Source of the DNA: Temnopleurus reevesii
Lineage: Eukaryota; Echinodermata; Echinoidea; Temnopleuroida; Temnopleuridae
Assembly (NCBI GenBank): GCA_036244855.1
Contig: BQKZ01002856.1
Coordinates: 2,033-66,032 of the forward strand
Length of the DNA: 64,000 nucleotides
Direction of reading: 5' to 3'
Part shown: piece after piece, positions 1 to 12,819 of the stretch
Position numbering within the stretch: the first letter of the stretch is position 1
How the letters are laid out: each line of letters starts with the position of its first letter
Position numbers and translations under genes: made by a program
Notes under the pieces: model-generated
What the model saw: only the letters and a program-made list of their open reading frames with translations
What the model was told of the DNA's origin: nothing
The model's database searches: none

Positions 1-1490
1 TTCTCGCCTGCCACAACTCTCATATTTCATTTTTTGAGAAGAGAAATGCGCGGTCTTTTTGTCGAGAAAACGTTAACGCAGGAGGAAAGGGTTGCGTATT
101 TTATGGCCGTGTTTGCTAAAGCTGACGTTCTAGTCAAGCAAACTCTCGGGTTTCAAAGTATCGTGATTAATGGCATTTTGTGGGCCGCCTTGCCGGATTT
201 TTGTGCAATATTTTGAGCTTTGCTCATATTTTCCCTTTCTTCTTCATCTACCTGTATGGGGGTAGTTTCAAGACATATCCAATAGCACCAGGGGGATAAT
301 GGTGAAGGTCTTTTCATATCACGCTCCCTCCATTCCCTGGCAGTCGATGATGACAGGGGAGGACCTTTTATGTTCTCAGCATTGTCATGGTCTGAATAAT
401 CTGGAGCACTAAAAAACGGTGGAAAAAAGAGCAACATGAACTTTCGAGCATTATGACATGGCACACATTTAGACAAGGATTATGGAATCTCCCACAGCAT
501 CCTCCGCAATGCAGCTTCGATAATTTGAGGCCAGAATAGGCTTTTAAGATGTGTATTTGAAATTGGAGTCTCGCTAAAGGTCACATCTTAGCTAAGTGCA
601 TGTCCACATAGTCGACCTAACAACTGGGAATTCAAATGACATGAATAATGGCATGAGTGATTTTTCATGTATCAGATTACAACATCGATTATTTTCTGCC
701 ATGGCTTCAGGCCTTTGCATTTCACTTCCATCAGAACCATCTTAATATATTAATAATGTCCAATGTGAGATGATGTAACTGTTAAAACAAACATTTCACT
801 TAACTTGTATTATCTACGTTATGTAGTGAATTCATAGTAACAAAAATACAGAAGCAAAATAGTCTTCCCAAAGTTCATCCCAAGGAGTTAACATCTCACA
901 AGTGCTCTCTCTCAACTCATTGAAATATAGTATGGTTCAAGCTCTCTATCTGAACTTCAGAGGTAGACACTCATTATTTACATCCTATCACCGAATTTGT
1001 TACGGGTATTGCCAAGCGTATACATGCAGGGCATATTCAAATGCATCATATGTTTTCAATCAATAAACAAAAGGAAAAGGTGTGTTCATTTTGTATACAT
1101 TCTTATTTCATTGTCCATAAATTAGACTAGCTTAACTTTGCAGCTTAACATTTCAATCTCGGTAATTTTTCTTTATTAGATTTAAAGAAATAATAATACT
1201 TTGTATTTATAACGCGCCTTTTCGTAAGATTCAAAGCGCATAGATTAGTGACTATTTGGATGAGTACCGGTGCTCAAATAAATAAACCTATATTTCATTC
1301 ACTTAACACTGTAAGTTACTAGGATCTGTTTTTTTTTTAATTGGGAACACATTTATTAGACACCCAATTATTATAGTCAACCAACATACACTCATAACCT
1401 GATAACTCAAGCTACTGGATTGAATTTTCAATCTGCGACAAACAGAATTCTTAATCTCCGACAGACTGCTGTCAGGGTTTAATGTAACAG
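1..1490. other. Non-coding, no recognised feature
   Basis: AT-rich, with short ORFs only (up to 107 codons) and no family resemblance. I see no repeat structure beyond short homopolymers. Confidence 0.6.
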
Positions 1491-1690
1491 GTTAGGAATT
1501 CAATCTACTTTTTCAATCATTGATAGATTGATATTTGAGAATTTCTATTTTTTTCAATCTAAAATTAGATTGTTATCGTCTGATCTTTGGCATAGGTTGA
1601 ATTATTCAATCTAAAAGATTAAAATTTGGATTGGATCATTAGATTGACAATCTATTCTCAATCCTATGTTAAATTGAGGCCTATGCCACT
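1490..1690. repeat. Cluster of TAGATTG/CAATCTA heptamers in both orientations
   Basis: At least seven copies of CAATCTA or its complement occur in about 160 bases (near 1502, 1523, 1556, 1565, 1608, 1640, 1649). The cluster is partly bracketed by GGCATAGG (about 1590) and CCTATGCC (about 1680). It may be a small foldback element or degenerate inverted array. Confidence 0.5.
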
Positions 1691-1749
1691 CGCATTCAGA
1701 CTTTGTAAAACACATACAACAATGTATACACATGCTGAAATGTGACAAA

Positions 1750-1880
1750 AACATATGTGACACTAAATATCAAGTAATTAATGTCTACATGAAGAAAATC
1801 AACGCCATAGCCTAGGGGATTCGAACCCCCGACCCCAGCGTTGGAAGGCAAAACCCAACAGAACTACTACACATGTATAC
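1750..1880 (-). mobile_element. tRNA-derived SINE, tRNA-Gly(TCC)-like head
   Basis: The minus strand carries a tRNA-like head at 1878-1804: anticodon-loop-like CTTCCAA and an exact B box GGTTCGAATCC inside GGGGGTTCGAATCCCC. It continues GGCGTTGATTTTCTTC, similar to the body of the SINE at 17.2 kb. The acceptor stem does not pair properly, so this is not a functional tRNA gene. Confidence 0.6.
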
Positions 1881-2554
1881 GCCTTTATGTATTTCTATCT
1901 CCTGCAGCAGCAGATATATCTTCATCAAAAGATGATAGGCATCGGAAAATAACCAGTATGAGACAGGAGAAGACAACCAACGACGACGATGACGATTTGA
2001 AGGAGAACGAAGAAAGGAGAAAGGAGAAAGGAGGAAAGCGATCATTAAGACGACAGTTATTAGTGGTGAAGAAAAGTTAACGAGAAACCTAAAATAAAGA
2101 AATTCGAATTTGATGCTTCCAAAGACCAAAGGCTCACTCACTTCTTTTTTTTTAATAAAAATTCAATAACGCTAATATCAATATTGTACTGTACTTTATT
2201 CTCCAATCAATATCGATTAAAAAGACATATCGCATTTGACAAAATAGATCAAAATATGATACATACAATTACATATGTAAACACATTTGCATGAAAAAGA
2301 CTGGCTGGAACGCCCTTTCAAAGGAATTAAAAGTTCCTCTGCTCTTTCTAAGGTTCCAGATACTTGATAAACATCAAGTATATCAAGTCTCTACCCTCTC
2401 TCAATTCATGCGATTAGTATGTAATCTATTTTGATTATCATGGAGAACACCTCTGAAAAGATATGAGTTAGACCTTTCTAAATTTACTATTAGATTGATT
2501 TGTTTATGATTGTTAATCCATTTGAATTGATTTCTACTATTAAACAACATCAGC
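1881..2554. other. Non-coding, no recognised feature
   Basis: Purine-rich 1960-2080 (GACGACGATGACGAT then AGGAGAAAGG runs), otherwise AT-rich. No gene seen. Confidence 0.55.
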
Positions 2555-2700
2555 TTAGGGCCGACTCACAACTTTGCGTTTTTAGCCTGCGTCGCGTCGG
2601 CCAAGCGTTTTTGAAAATTAAAAACGCTCTCTTGACGTACAGCATACGCAGATCAGACGATAGGCTGACGTTCGGCTTGTGCTCAACGAGCGATATGACG
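2555..2700. mobile_element. Single arm of the foldback element found at 3019-3265
   Basis: Contains TTTGCGTTTTTAGCCTGCGTCG, AAGCGTTTTTGAAAATT, ACAGCATACGCAGATCA and TGACGTTCGGCTTG, matching the right arm of the 3.0 kb element. Its own inverted partner is absent, so it is a truncated copy. Confidence 0.7.
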
Positions 2701-3018
2701 TCACCGTCTTGTTACAAGAAGGAGCAATTTAACCGTGGCGCAGTTATTCTATTTCTTCGAAAATAGATTTATGCTTGTAACTTCTTCAATCTAGCATGGG
2801 AACAGAGATGATCCCAATAAATCCTCTCCAGTTCCTTGTTCCAGTACTTTACCCCTCCTAATTCCAAACCCTGTTTACAGAAGCAGGTAAAAGCCGGATA
2901 TTTTGCGAAGATTCCAACCTTTTTTTTCTCCTGATATCGGGTGCAAACTGAGAGGCGACAGAACCCAAAGAGCTTTGACAGAACCTACCTCTCTTTCTCC
3001 ATCTCCGGAGTCGGTCTC

Positions 3019-3265
3019 AAGCCTGCGTCACACCTTTGCGTTTTTAGCCTGCGTCGGCCCAGCGTTTATGGAAATTAAAACGATCCCTTGACGCACGAAG
3101 ACACAGGTCATGCGGTGGAATGACGCTCGTCGTACGCTCGTTGAGCGCAAGCCGAACGTCAGTCCACTGTATGATCTGCGTATGCTGTGCGACAAGGGAG
3201 CGTTTAAAATTTTCAAAAACGCTAGGCCGACGTAGGCTAAAAACGCAAAGGTGTGACGCAGGCTT
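3019..3265. mobile_element. Foldback/MITE element, arms of about 120 bases
   Basis: The left end AAGCCTGCGTCACACCTTTG is matched exactly by the inverted right end. The inverted similarity continues, with mismatches, almost to a central palindrome-like GCTCGTTGAGCGC. The element is 247 bases and encodes no protein. A possible 3-base TCA duplication flanks it (TCA-AGCC and GGCT-TCA). It is a non-autonomous DNA element; the superfamily is not assigned. Confidence 0.8.
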
Positions 3266-5098
3266 CAAATGAGAGTTTAACACGAGACGTGCGCGCTACA
3301 AAACAAGCCGCCGTTTACTTGCATCGGTCAACACGCGCCCAGGAACCACCAAGCCGGGCCAAAATCAAGAATTGAGGCGAATTTCCCGCGCTGATTCTCT
3401 GAGCAAATATCACAAATTTTCCGTCATCAAAAATAGTGGCAGTGGCGTTATAGTAATTTGATGGAAATCAGAAATGAATGGCAAGCAGGTCTGCAGGATA
3501 CCGAAATGCTAATTCTTCTGGGATCAGAAGGAAATAGGGTAATTTCAAAATTGGTAGGAAGGTTGAGTGGTCCATGTATATTTGGGTAAATCAAGTTTTG
3601 GTTAACGATTTTTGGGGTGAATGATTTTTTGTTATTTTCATCTTTTTCTTGTAAAAAAAGTGGGTTGTGGCAAAATTTACTGTTTTCAACTTGGAAACGA
3701 AAAAGAAAATGACGCAACTCGTTGAATGAAGATTTTTCTTGTCAACAATACACGTCCCGCAATATAGTGAACTATTTCATGATTGTATTTCGTGTCGAAC
3801 GCATTCCGAACGAAATTTATGATGCTAGAAACATCCAAATAGTGGGGGGGGGGGCGACCAAAACAATATGTATAAAATATGGTATGAATTAACCACGGTA
3901 TAAAAATCAAATTAAACACGATAAGTCGATACCAAAACATAGTGTCACCATTAATATGTTCTATAGACAGTGAATACCGTAACAAATTGATGGAGAAAAT
4001 GATTCAATCACATAAAATGTGTTAGAGTGCACTATGCTTTTGTCAGTCGATGAATCCAATTCATTTTTTTTCAACAATTCATTTTTGCCACTGACTTGTC
4101 TCTCTGAATAAAAAAAAACACCCGCAATTTTGTCTTCAGAATAAGCAACGGAGCTTTTATTAATATTATATTATTGTTATGAACAATATATCTAAGGATG
4201 ATTGTTAAGTATCGATATGTCTTACAAAAGAAATTAGTAATTGTAAAGAAACAGTTTCTTTTAATCTGCTCATAACTTCATATAATGATTTAATAAATCT
4301 AATCGCACTTAAGTTATTATTATCAATTCGAATTTTGTTGTAGTCGGCTGGGGTATGCAATATATGTAATTCTTATGTATTTGCTCACATCTGCTATACA
4401 GGTTTCATGTAAACTTGTGTCCTACATTTTGAGTAGAAACTGAAAGTATTGAGTGGGTATATGGTTCTTCAATTTTCTGTATCATAACTCAGCTTGAACT
4501 CATCATCGTACTTCGCCCACTATCGAGGGTTTGTTTGTCTTGACCTAAATTCGATTCGATGCCAGAAAACCCCCTTTAAGCTGTTCCAAGTCACTGAGAG
4601 TTTACAGGACGAACTGGGCAAAAATATCCCTCTTCTGCAAAAGCGAGATAATTCAAGATATTAACGTAGATGCAGATATTGAATGTATGCAGAGGAATGG
4701 GAGGGGTCTATTATGAATTATGATTTATGGGAGCAGTTTCTGTAAGATATAAATGATTACGATGATAATCATCTGCAATTGTTTCGCTTAGTTGTATCCA
4801 CATTCTATCCATATTGGTCAAGTTAGGAAAAAAAGTCGCTCTTTAAAATGACACCTGTACTGCAAATAGTATTCATTTTCATGCATGTATTAGGTTGAAA
4901 TATTAATTATCGATCTTGAAGGAAGATATAATATCAAACTTTTAAGCAAACTTTTAATGGGAAATGTTCAAATTACCTACAATTTATGGTGTTCGAGTTT
5001 TATTTTTGAACTATTTTATTTTATTCAATCATATTGATAAGGGATGACAAGATCATTTAGAACTGTTTCACATCATGGTCTTGATGATAAGAACATGC
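3266..5098. other. Non-coding, no recognised feature
   Basis: AT-rich with a ten-base G run at about 3843. There are no repeats of note and no coding signal. Confidence 0.6.
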
Positions 5099-5344
5099 AC
5101 ATTGGGTGACTTCAAGTACGGTGTTCGGTATTGGTGTTGGTGTTGAGAGAGCAAAACGGTCCGTAAACCGAGCTCAAACACCGTTGTTAAGTATACAGAA
5201 GTGCAGAAACGACCGGAAATACGTCAGAATCTTGCGAGGTCTACCCCAAACACCGACAGACTTCAAGTTTGGTGTTGAGGCTGGTGTTGGTTTTGCTGCA
5301 ACACCAACACCAGCGTTCAACACCGTACTTGAAGTCACACATTG
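5099..5344. mobile_element. Second MITE family with 20-base inverted ends and ACATTG duplication
   Basis: The element 5105-5338 begins (after one G) with GTGACTTCAAGTACGGTGTT and ends with its exact complement. Looser inverted similarity extends inward and is rich in GGTGTTGGTGTTG. ACATTG stands on both sides (5099-5104 and 5339-5344), a clean 6-base target-site duplication. The element has no coding capacity. Confidence 0.85.
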
Positions 5345-6655
5345 AAAAGCAAGAACAATACAAAACACTATATAGGTAAATAATTAAAAAATTAATATAC
5401 ATTAAGGCATTTTAAAAATGCTATTCCTGAACGAGCTAAAATATGAATAAACGTTTCTAAACATTTCTTAAAGTAAGTGGAAGATGCTTTTGCAGATCGC
5501 TATTTAAACAAGAATGTGGTTAAATGAACTTCTTGAGTACAGTAGAGGCTTCCCTAAATGCAAATGGTGACGAAGATGTAAAAATTGTCCAAATTGAACT
5601 AAAAATTGTATTGCTACCAGTGTTAGTAAAAACAAAATCTGAAACAAGGGCGGAAGTCCTCCTAATCCACCCTGAACAAAACCATCGAATTTGTTTTCAT
5701 ATTTCCGCTTTTACATTTTTTTTTTGTTTTTAATATCCTTGAATTTGAGCGCCATTATCACCACCCATCTCTTTCCATTGCAACAGTTATGAGCGGGTAG
5801 AGTGTTGTTTCTGCGGAACCAGTTCGACTTAAAGCTGACGTTTCCAGGGGCGAAGCGTCAAAGCCTTTTATCGGATTTTCAGATGTGTTTTTACTAGAAA
5901 TCGTAACCTCTGAAAGTGGGACAGCTAAGCGCTGCGTTTAGAGCGGAATAAAAAAAAAGCCTCCCGTGAACTTCAAGCGATAGACTCTGCAATAAATCTA
6001 CCTCACTACCTCACAAAGTCCATGTTGAAATTTAGAGAAGTTTTAAGTCATCTACATGTTTTACCCTAAAAAGTGTTCGCCTCTGGGTGCAATTATCCTA
6101 AATTATGAAATGTCAGTTCCTGAAAACATAACGTCTATCATTGAGTAAAATCATATTTTTTCAAATCCAAATAATGTAATTCATACTCAGGCAAACAGGT
6201 ATCTTCCATTTTTATTGCATGTATTCAATAACCTCTGGTTCATTCATATATAGGCCTATAATGATACATAATGAACACTTATCATGCCAATTGACAAGAA
6301 TAGAATTGGGTATTAAAGTAAAGGGTTTGGGCAACATGCCGGGTAACATGTTGTCTACACCACTATTGCTTACAAAAAATTCTAACTTATGTGTAAACTT
6401 CTAAAATGTTTTAGGAACCTTAACAAATTTTTTAGCAATTATGAACAAAATACCACTAAGTGGCACTATTTGTCGGATGATATAAATCTCTAACAGCATT
6501 CGTTTGGACAGAATATGATATGCAGTGTTGGGTACATTTTGCTTTATTTTTATATGAATATTATCATATGAACTAATTGATTACTGACGCCTGATCATCA
6601 CACGTTGTTTAATTTTTAAAAATCAATATTTCATTATGATACCTTTTAGGGAGCT
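5345..6655. other. Non-coding, no recognised feature
   Basis: AT-rich; one copy of TAGGCCTA at 6251. No coding signal. Confidence 0.55.
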
Positions 6656-6899
6656 GGCAACTTCGGTATTTACGAGAAGCACCAACCCAAATTCTTCTAT
6701 CGGGAAAAGATCCGAACTTGTTATCATGGAAATTATCGAAGACCGACTCGCTGTTTATATTTCTCAGCACTAGAAAAGTATTGGAACAATACCAGCTCGA
6801 ATACCAATGGAATAAAAGTTTAAACACCAAAGTACAACACCATTGGAATCAGCTGCATTCAGTATCGGTGTACAATTCTCCGACACATTCCCCCTTTTG

Positions 6900-7061
6900 C
6901 ACAATACGAACATATATTCGGTGTTAAAATCAGCACCCTGGTCTCGTAGTATGTCTACATCTTGGCCAGAAAGTAGAACAATATTCTCTTGTTCTAACAC
7001 TTTTCTAATGTTGAACAATTCGAACATATATTCGGTGTTAAAATAAACACCCTGGGGTAAC
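6900..7061 (+). repeat. Direct repeat around GAACATATATTCGGTGTTAA
   Basis: Copies at about 6901-6943 and 7014-7059 share ACAAT(A/T)CGAACATATATTCG, GTGTTAAAAT and CACCCTGG. CACCCTGG occurs a third time at about 7065. The spacing is about 113 bases. It may be part of a larger dispersed repeat starting near 6660. Confidence 0.7.
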
Positions 7062-7065
7062 ACCC

Positions 7066-8087
7066 TGGTCTTTAGAGCATGGGTATATCTTGGATGTAGG
7101 TTGACATGCAGACGACACGGCCCAGCAGTCCCCTCTCCGATAGATGATACGGAGACACTCCTTGGGTAGTTTCCAAGATGATGGATCTTGGACGGAGAGG
7201 GGTCATGGGGTCAAGTTGCTGGTGTCATCGTGTAAACTTGAGGGAGATAGGATCCACTCGCGAGAGTGACCTGGCCCGCTGAGTTATTGCGTCTGGGCTT
7301 AGGGGACGGTATGCAGATGGGGGACGGTTGGTGTGTTGGAATACATCATGATTCCCTTTCATCGCTCAGTGTCATGCATAAATTAGGCGTCTTGGAACTT
7401 TTGCTATATTTGTTTTATTCTTGTGTATAGTGATACTCTCTGTTTTTAAAGTTTCTTTTAAAAATAAAAACAAAAGTAATTGTGATTATGTGGGTGTGAG
7501 AAGGAAGTTGATATCCCATCTTCGTTTGTGGATGTGTGTGATAAAGGGGGGGGGGGGGGTGTCACTACGCGAAGAAACAAAATGAAAATGATTATGAAGA
7601 AAACCAAATTAAACGAAATGAAATGAAATCATCGATATTAAGAGGGAGCTTCTCCCAGACATTAATGAACTGTCAGTGAATGGAAGAAATAAGATGAACA
7701 CACTGTGACAATTTTAGCAAAATTGGATGATCCATTCAAAAGTTATAAATTTTTATTTTCCTTTTGAGTGGCACCTTTGGCAAAATTTGTGATGGCAATA
7801 GGGAAAACTCTCCCGTTCACTTTGAATATAGATTTTTTTTTTAATGGACCAATTTTCCACCTCAAATGTAGGGAATCATTATCAAATATTACAAGTTGCC
7901 GTTAGTGGTGTAAAATGAAAACTTTAAGACAGGGCTGCTTTAAGAATTTTAAGTTTTGCTTAGACTTTTAAAGTTTATTATGATATCATCGCATTCTTTT
8001 CATTGACAGCACATCAATATCCGAGGGGAAGTTCTTCTTTATTGTTTTAGAATGCATAAATGAGTTAAATGCATCATGATTTCCACA
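7066..8087. other. GC-richer block then AT-rich DNA
   Basis: 7090-7340 is GC-richer than its surroundings and contains GGGTCATGGGGTCA (7200-7213), a DR2-like receptor site. A run of G lies at about 7548. No gene seen. Confidence 0.45.
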
Positions 8088-8215
8088 CATCACGTGGATG
8101 AATTTCTTGCTGAAGGAAATTAATGTTCAATAGTTTATTTTTACTCATGGCTGGGATTCGAACCTTCAAACCTCTAGTTAAAATGCGAGAGTAAGACCAA
8201 TTCACCACGACATTT
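8088..8215 (-). mobile_element. tRNA-derived SINE, truncated
   Basis: Minus-strand tRNA-like head (A-box-like TGGTGAATTGG, exact B box GGTTCGAATCC), then CTTCAGCAAGAAATTCATCC, a 20-base match to the body of the SINE at 17.2 kb. The rest of the body is lost. Confidence 0.7.
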
Positions 8216-8299
8216 CCACTTCATTGTGTTTAAATGGAAGGAGTAAAATAAGAAATTAATTATTCGATCACACTTAATTACTGAGAACCCATGCAAAGA

Positions 8300-8510
8300 T
8301 CGCCCTCAAAACCACGTCCCAAATAAAGCCCTTTGGCATAGACCCATAAAATCCCAATACAATAATTTCAAATATCATCATGTTCGATAATGAATGTTTT
8401 TATATTTATGTCATTTCGTATTTTCCATCTTGGAGTAGCCGTGCCGTATATACAATTTCACGTGCAATAGTGGATTAATTGTTTCAAGTTGAATTTTAGA
8501 TGGTGCTAAC
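8300..8510 (+). repeat. Partial copy of the 10.8-11.9 kb array unit
   Basis: Shares CATCTTGGAGTAGCC, TATACAATTT(C/T)ACGTG and GGTGCTAACTG-like sequence with the array, in the same orientation. Confidence 0.75.
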
Positions 8511-8515
8511 TGGCT

Positions 8516-9043
8516 ATGGTGTACGTGTATGTGTGTGTGCAATGGTGGTTGGGTCGTGTGCGTTTGTTTGTGTGTGTGCGTGGTTTGGTGGGTGGGTGGG
8601 CGTGTGCTTGCGTGTGTATGCGTGTGGGTGTAATTTGGTGGGTGCGTGTTTGTTTGTGTGTGTATGGTGCGGTGGGTGGGTGTTTGTTTGTGTGTGTGTG
8701 TACGTGTACGTTTGTAGTTTGGTGGATTGTTTCGTGTTTGTGTGTGGTTTGGTGGGTGGTTGCGTGTTCGTTTGTGTGTGTGTGTTAAGGGTTTGGTGGA
8801 TGGGTGCATGTTTATGTGTATGTGTATGTGTGTGGTTTGGTGGGTAGTTGCGTGTTTGTTTGTGTGTGTATGGTTCGGTGGGTGGCTGTTTGTTTGTGTG
8901 TGTGCGTGTGCTTGTGGTTTGGTGGGCGGTTTCGGGTTTGTGTGTGTGTGTTTATGATTGTGTTTGGTGGGTGGATGCGTGTTTGTATGTGTGTCTGTGT
9001 GTGTGTGTGGTTTAGTTGGTGTGTGTGTGTTTGTGTTTGTGGT
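8516..9043 (+). repeat. Degenerate GT-only minisatellite
   Basis: About 530 bases with almost no A or C on this strand. Loose units of about 60 bases are built from GGTTTGGTGGGTGG, then TGCGTGTTTGTTTGTGTGTG. Long ORFs on both strands here are artefacts of the composition. G runs could form two-tier quadruplexes. Confidence 0.85.
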
Positions 9044-9404
<361 letters not shown>

Positions 9405-9733
9405 ACGGGTTGTTTTTAATGAGTGGATTTTCCTTTCTCTATAAATCTCGAATACTCATTTAAGGAATTCAGTTCTTGATAAATCAGTTGAAGATCATAT
9501 TGGGTTTATGTTAAATGAAAAGATTTATGAAAAAAACATCTCTTTGTAAATTTATATCCTCGTTACGAGAGTTGTGATTATTATGTTGATGGAATTACTT
9601 TAATCAATTAATAAATTATGTCTATGTCGTATCATCTCGCAAACGTATTTCACATATTAATTTGAAGAGTTGCATTATGATATGTATTGATTATATTTGA
9701 ATGAAATCCCGAATAAAACTTTGAAGAAAAAGA

Positions 9734-9951
9734 AATGTGTGTGTGATCATCCAAACATTAATTACTTACAATATTTGCATATTAATTATGATTTCCCTTT
9801 ATAGGCCTAATGACTCGATATCAACATCACTCGCGTCTGTTTATCGGAGACTAATTTGACTCAATATTGATCGCCAATTGACACGGATATGTTCGGGTTG
9901 CAAGGGCACGATCTCCCGAATGAAGCCGATGTCATGGTCGTTACACTACGT
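9734..9951 (+). repeat. Duplicated block, copy 2
   Basis: Direct copy of 9044-9268 at an offset of about 682-690 bases. It continues CGTGACAACACTACTTC instead of the GT run. Confidence 0.85.
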
Positions 9952-10814
9952 GACAACACTACTTCAAACCCGGATTGTTTCCACCCAATTACAATCCGTT
10001 TAGCGGCTTCTAAGGGTGCTCAGTTACATATTGACTGACCGAGAGGGGAGGAGATCCCTTCATTAGTATTAGGGGTGTGACGAATCGGTATAGGTCAAGA
10101 AACTTCCAATTCCAACTAAGATTTCGGTAGAATCTCCAAATCTTAAAGTACAGTGTACTGGTGTATACTCACTTGATTTATCTTCTGTGTACAATGCGAC
10201 TTTATGACAATCTCAAATAGACAAAATTGGTGCATTATGAAATTGATGAACTTAAACACCTAACTTAGCGAAATCTTGTCTGGCGATCTAGTGCAAACTA
10301 AGATGCCCGAATTTAACAATCTGAATTTCCAAGATGAAGATATTGTTACAAAAGTTCTTTCGTGAATGAATATGATTTTCAATCCTTGATGAAACAGGAC
10401 AGCAAAGCAACAAGACTGTCTTTTTGTTATTTCATCTACAAAACCTTCTTTAAGTACATAATTTCTATTTCAGTATAATACTTATGAAAAAAATCCCTTC
10501 TGCCGACTACCATGTTGTAAGACGTTGATGATTCTACAAACAGATTGACGATTGTGATCCAAGATACTCAAGATAGATTTCTGAGATTTAAAAAAATAAC
10601 AATAATCAGACTAATAACCCTACAATAAAAAAAAACAGCCATTGAAGTAATGGTCACAATAGCAAATGCGAAGTTACCACTATTACATTTTGAAAGATAA
10701 AAAAAACTAAAACAAAAACTAAACCGGTCTAGCACGCGAACAAATAACACAAACACATTGTCAGCTGCAGAGTAGGCCTAGCCACTAGTCAACATCATTA
10801 TAATACACAAAGTA
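9952..10814. other. Non-coding, no recognised feature
   Basis: AT-rich; TAGGCCTA at 10773. No coding signal. Confidence 0.55.
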
Positions 10815-11860
10815 TCAATTATTTCAAAACAGCTTAATGAAAAGATAGTTAAATGAAATTCTGACCATAATTATTTGCCTTCCTCCACCTTCCTTCTGAC
10901 AGTAAGGATTCATGAAGGAGAAAAACACGAGATTTAGGTCAAGTGGGAAGGCAATGAAGATGATACTGGATCGACGAAACAATTAGCATCTTATTGTGAG
11001 CCAAATGCTGTGCATGGACCCATACAATCCCACACAATAATTTCTAATATCAACGAGTTAGATGATTAATACTTTTACTTTTATGTGATTTCGTATTTGC
11101 CATCTTGGAGTAGCCATGCCGGATATACAATTTTACGTGAAATTGTGGATTACCTGGTGGATTTTTCTGGTGTTCATGTCCACAAGTTGGAAGTAGAATT
11201 TTAGGTGGTGCCAACTGTATGTGGACCAGGATTGAAATCGTTTGCAAGTATGGTTATTTAAAAACAAAGATAGTTTAACTGTAATTCTGATCGCAATTAT
11301 ATGTCTTCTTTCAACTTCCTTCTGACAGTAAGGATTCGTCAAGGAGAAAAACAAGAGAGTTGGGTCGAGTGGGATGGCAATGAAGATGCTGGCGGATAGA
11401 CGAAACACTTAGACTCCTATTGTGAGCAAAATGCTATGCATAGACCCAGGCGTACAATAAATTCAAAATTTGATAAGTTTGATAATGAGTGCTTCTATTT
11501 TTATGTGAATTTCAATTTCACGTAAAATTGTAGATTACCTGTATTTGTTTGGTGTTTGTGTCCGCAACATGCAGGTAGAATATAGGTGGTGCCAAAAGTA
11601 TGTGGAACACGACTGAAATCGTTTGCAAGTATGGTTATTTCAAAACAGCTTAGTACAAAGATAATTTAACGTAGTTCTGACCACCACTGACCACAATTAT
11701 TTGTCTCCCTTCACTCTCCTGCTGACAGTAAGGATTCACGAAGGAGAAAAACACGAGATTTGGGTCAAGTGCATGGATGGCAATGAAGATGCTAGTGGAT
11801 CGACGAAACACTTAACTTCCCATTGTGAGCAAGCAGCTTTTGGGACTGATAGGCTACAAA
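10815..11860 (+). repeat. Tandem array, about 2.5 units of 400-426 bases
   Basis: The landmark CTGACAGTAAGGATTC occurs at 10896, 11322 and 11722 (periods 426 and 400). Each unit carries AAGGAGAAAAACA(C/A)GAGA, GGCAATGAAGATG, GA(C)GAAACA-CTTA and GAAATCGTTTGCAAGTATGG. No consistent protein frame is preserved among units. Confidence 0.85.
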
Positions 11861-12290
11861 TCGATATACATGAGGAGACAACCGAAGTTTTGAAAAGGTT
11901 TGAGTAAACTGATGATCAGAACTTTAGGAAACATGGAAATACTACTGCTACATATACCAAATGTTTTTATTTTATGATCGATCTGATTTTATTGAGAATA
12001 ATAATATGAACTTGACAATATCAAAATGAAGGAATCCTGAATGTTGGTTAGTTTTATTATCAACACATTTCCAAACAATAATGCAGACATTAATCATGAT
12101 TTTGTGTAATTACTCAAAATGAGATTCAATTACATTATTCAGAATTTAAGAAATATGCATTTGTTTCCATATTTATCTTTAAAAAGGGTCAACATATTAT
12201 TTGTGCTAAAATCAAGAGAAGGCATTTAAGGAGACTTTCAGAAAGACAGCAAAAAAGAAGAAGATAACAAAATTGATTTGGTATGTTAAG

Positions 12291-12360
12291 CGTGCGTGTG
12301 TGTGTGTGTGTGTGCGTGTGTGTATGTGTGTGTGTGTGCGTGTGTGTGTGTACATGCGTG
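12291..12360 (+). repeat. (GT)n microsatellite with GC interruptions
   Basis: About 70 bases of GT with occasional CG and AT steps. Confidence 0.9.
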
Positions 12361-12425
12361 GGGGTGATCAGATATTTTTTAAATAAAAAATACATCTATT
12401 TATCAGATGCAAGGAAATAGCAGTA

Positions 12426-12428
<3 letters not shown>

Positions 12429-12462
<34 letters not shown>
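12429..12462 (+). repeat. (AG)n microsatellite
   Basis: 34 bases of alternating AG. Confidence 0.95.
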
Positions 12463-12465
<3 letters not shown>

Positions 12466-12819
12466 GCGACAGAGGGTGATATGGTCATGTGCTTACGGCG
12501 GTTTTACTAGCGAGGCATTTGAAATTACAGTTTAACAAAACTATGAATTTTAATTAAGGGTGTATCATCACCCGATCATGATTCTCAATAAATTGGCGGG
12601 AAACAGAAAAAGCATACATCCCAACCGATTGGCATGCGTGTAGATTCTTGATCTGGTGTAACATTCGCGTAATGGATAGTGAACACCTGACAAGAAGGAT
12701 CGCCATATGATCGCCTGAACCTCCAGCAATTCTTGACACTAGATATGAGACACCATGTAGCCAGGTAAGCTCATTTGGCAGCATTTATCCCCATTTTTAA
12801 AATTCTCACCCTAGATTTT

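Noticed and set aside
1804..1878. tRNA-Gly gene
   Set aside because: Same reasons: a SINE head with unpaired acceptor stem.
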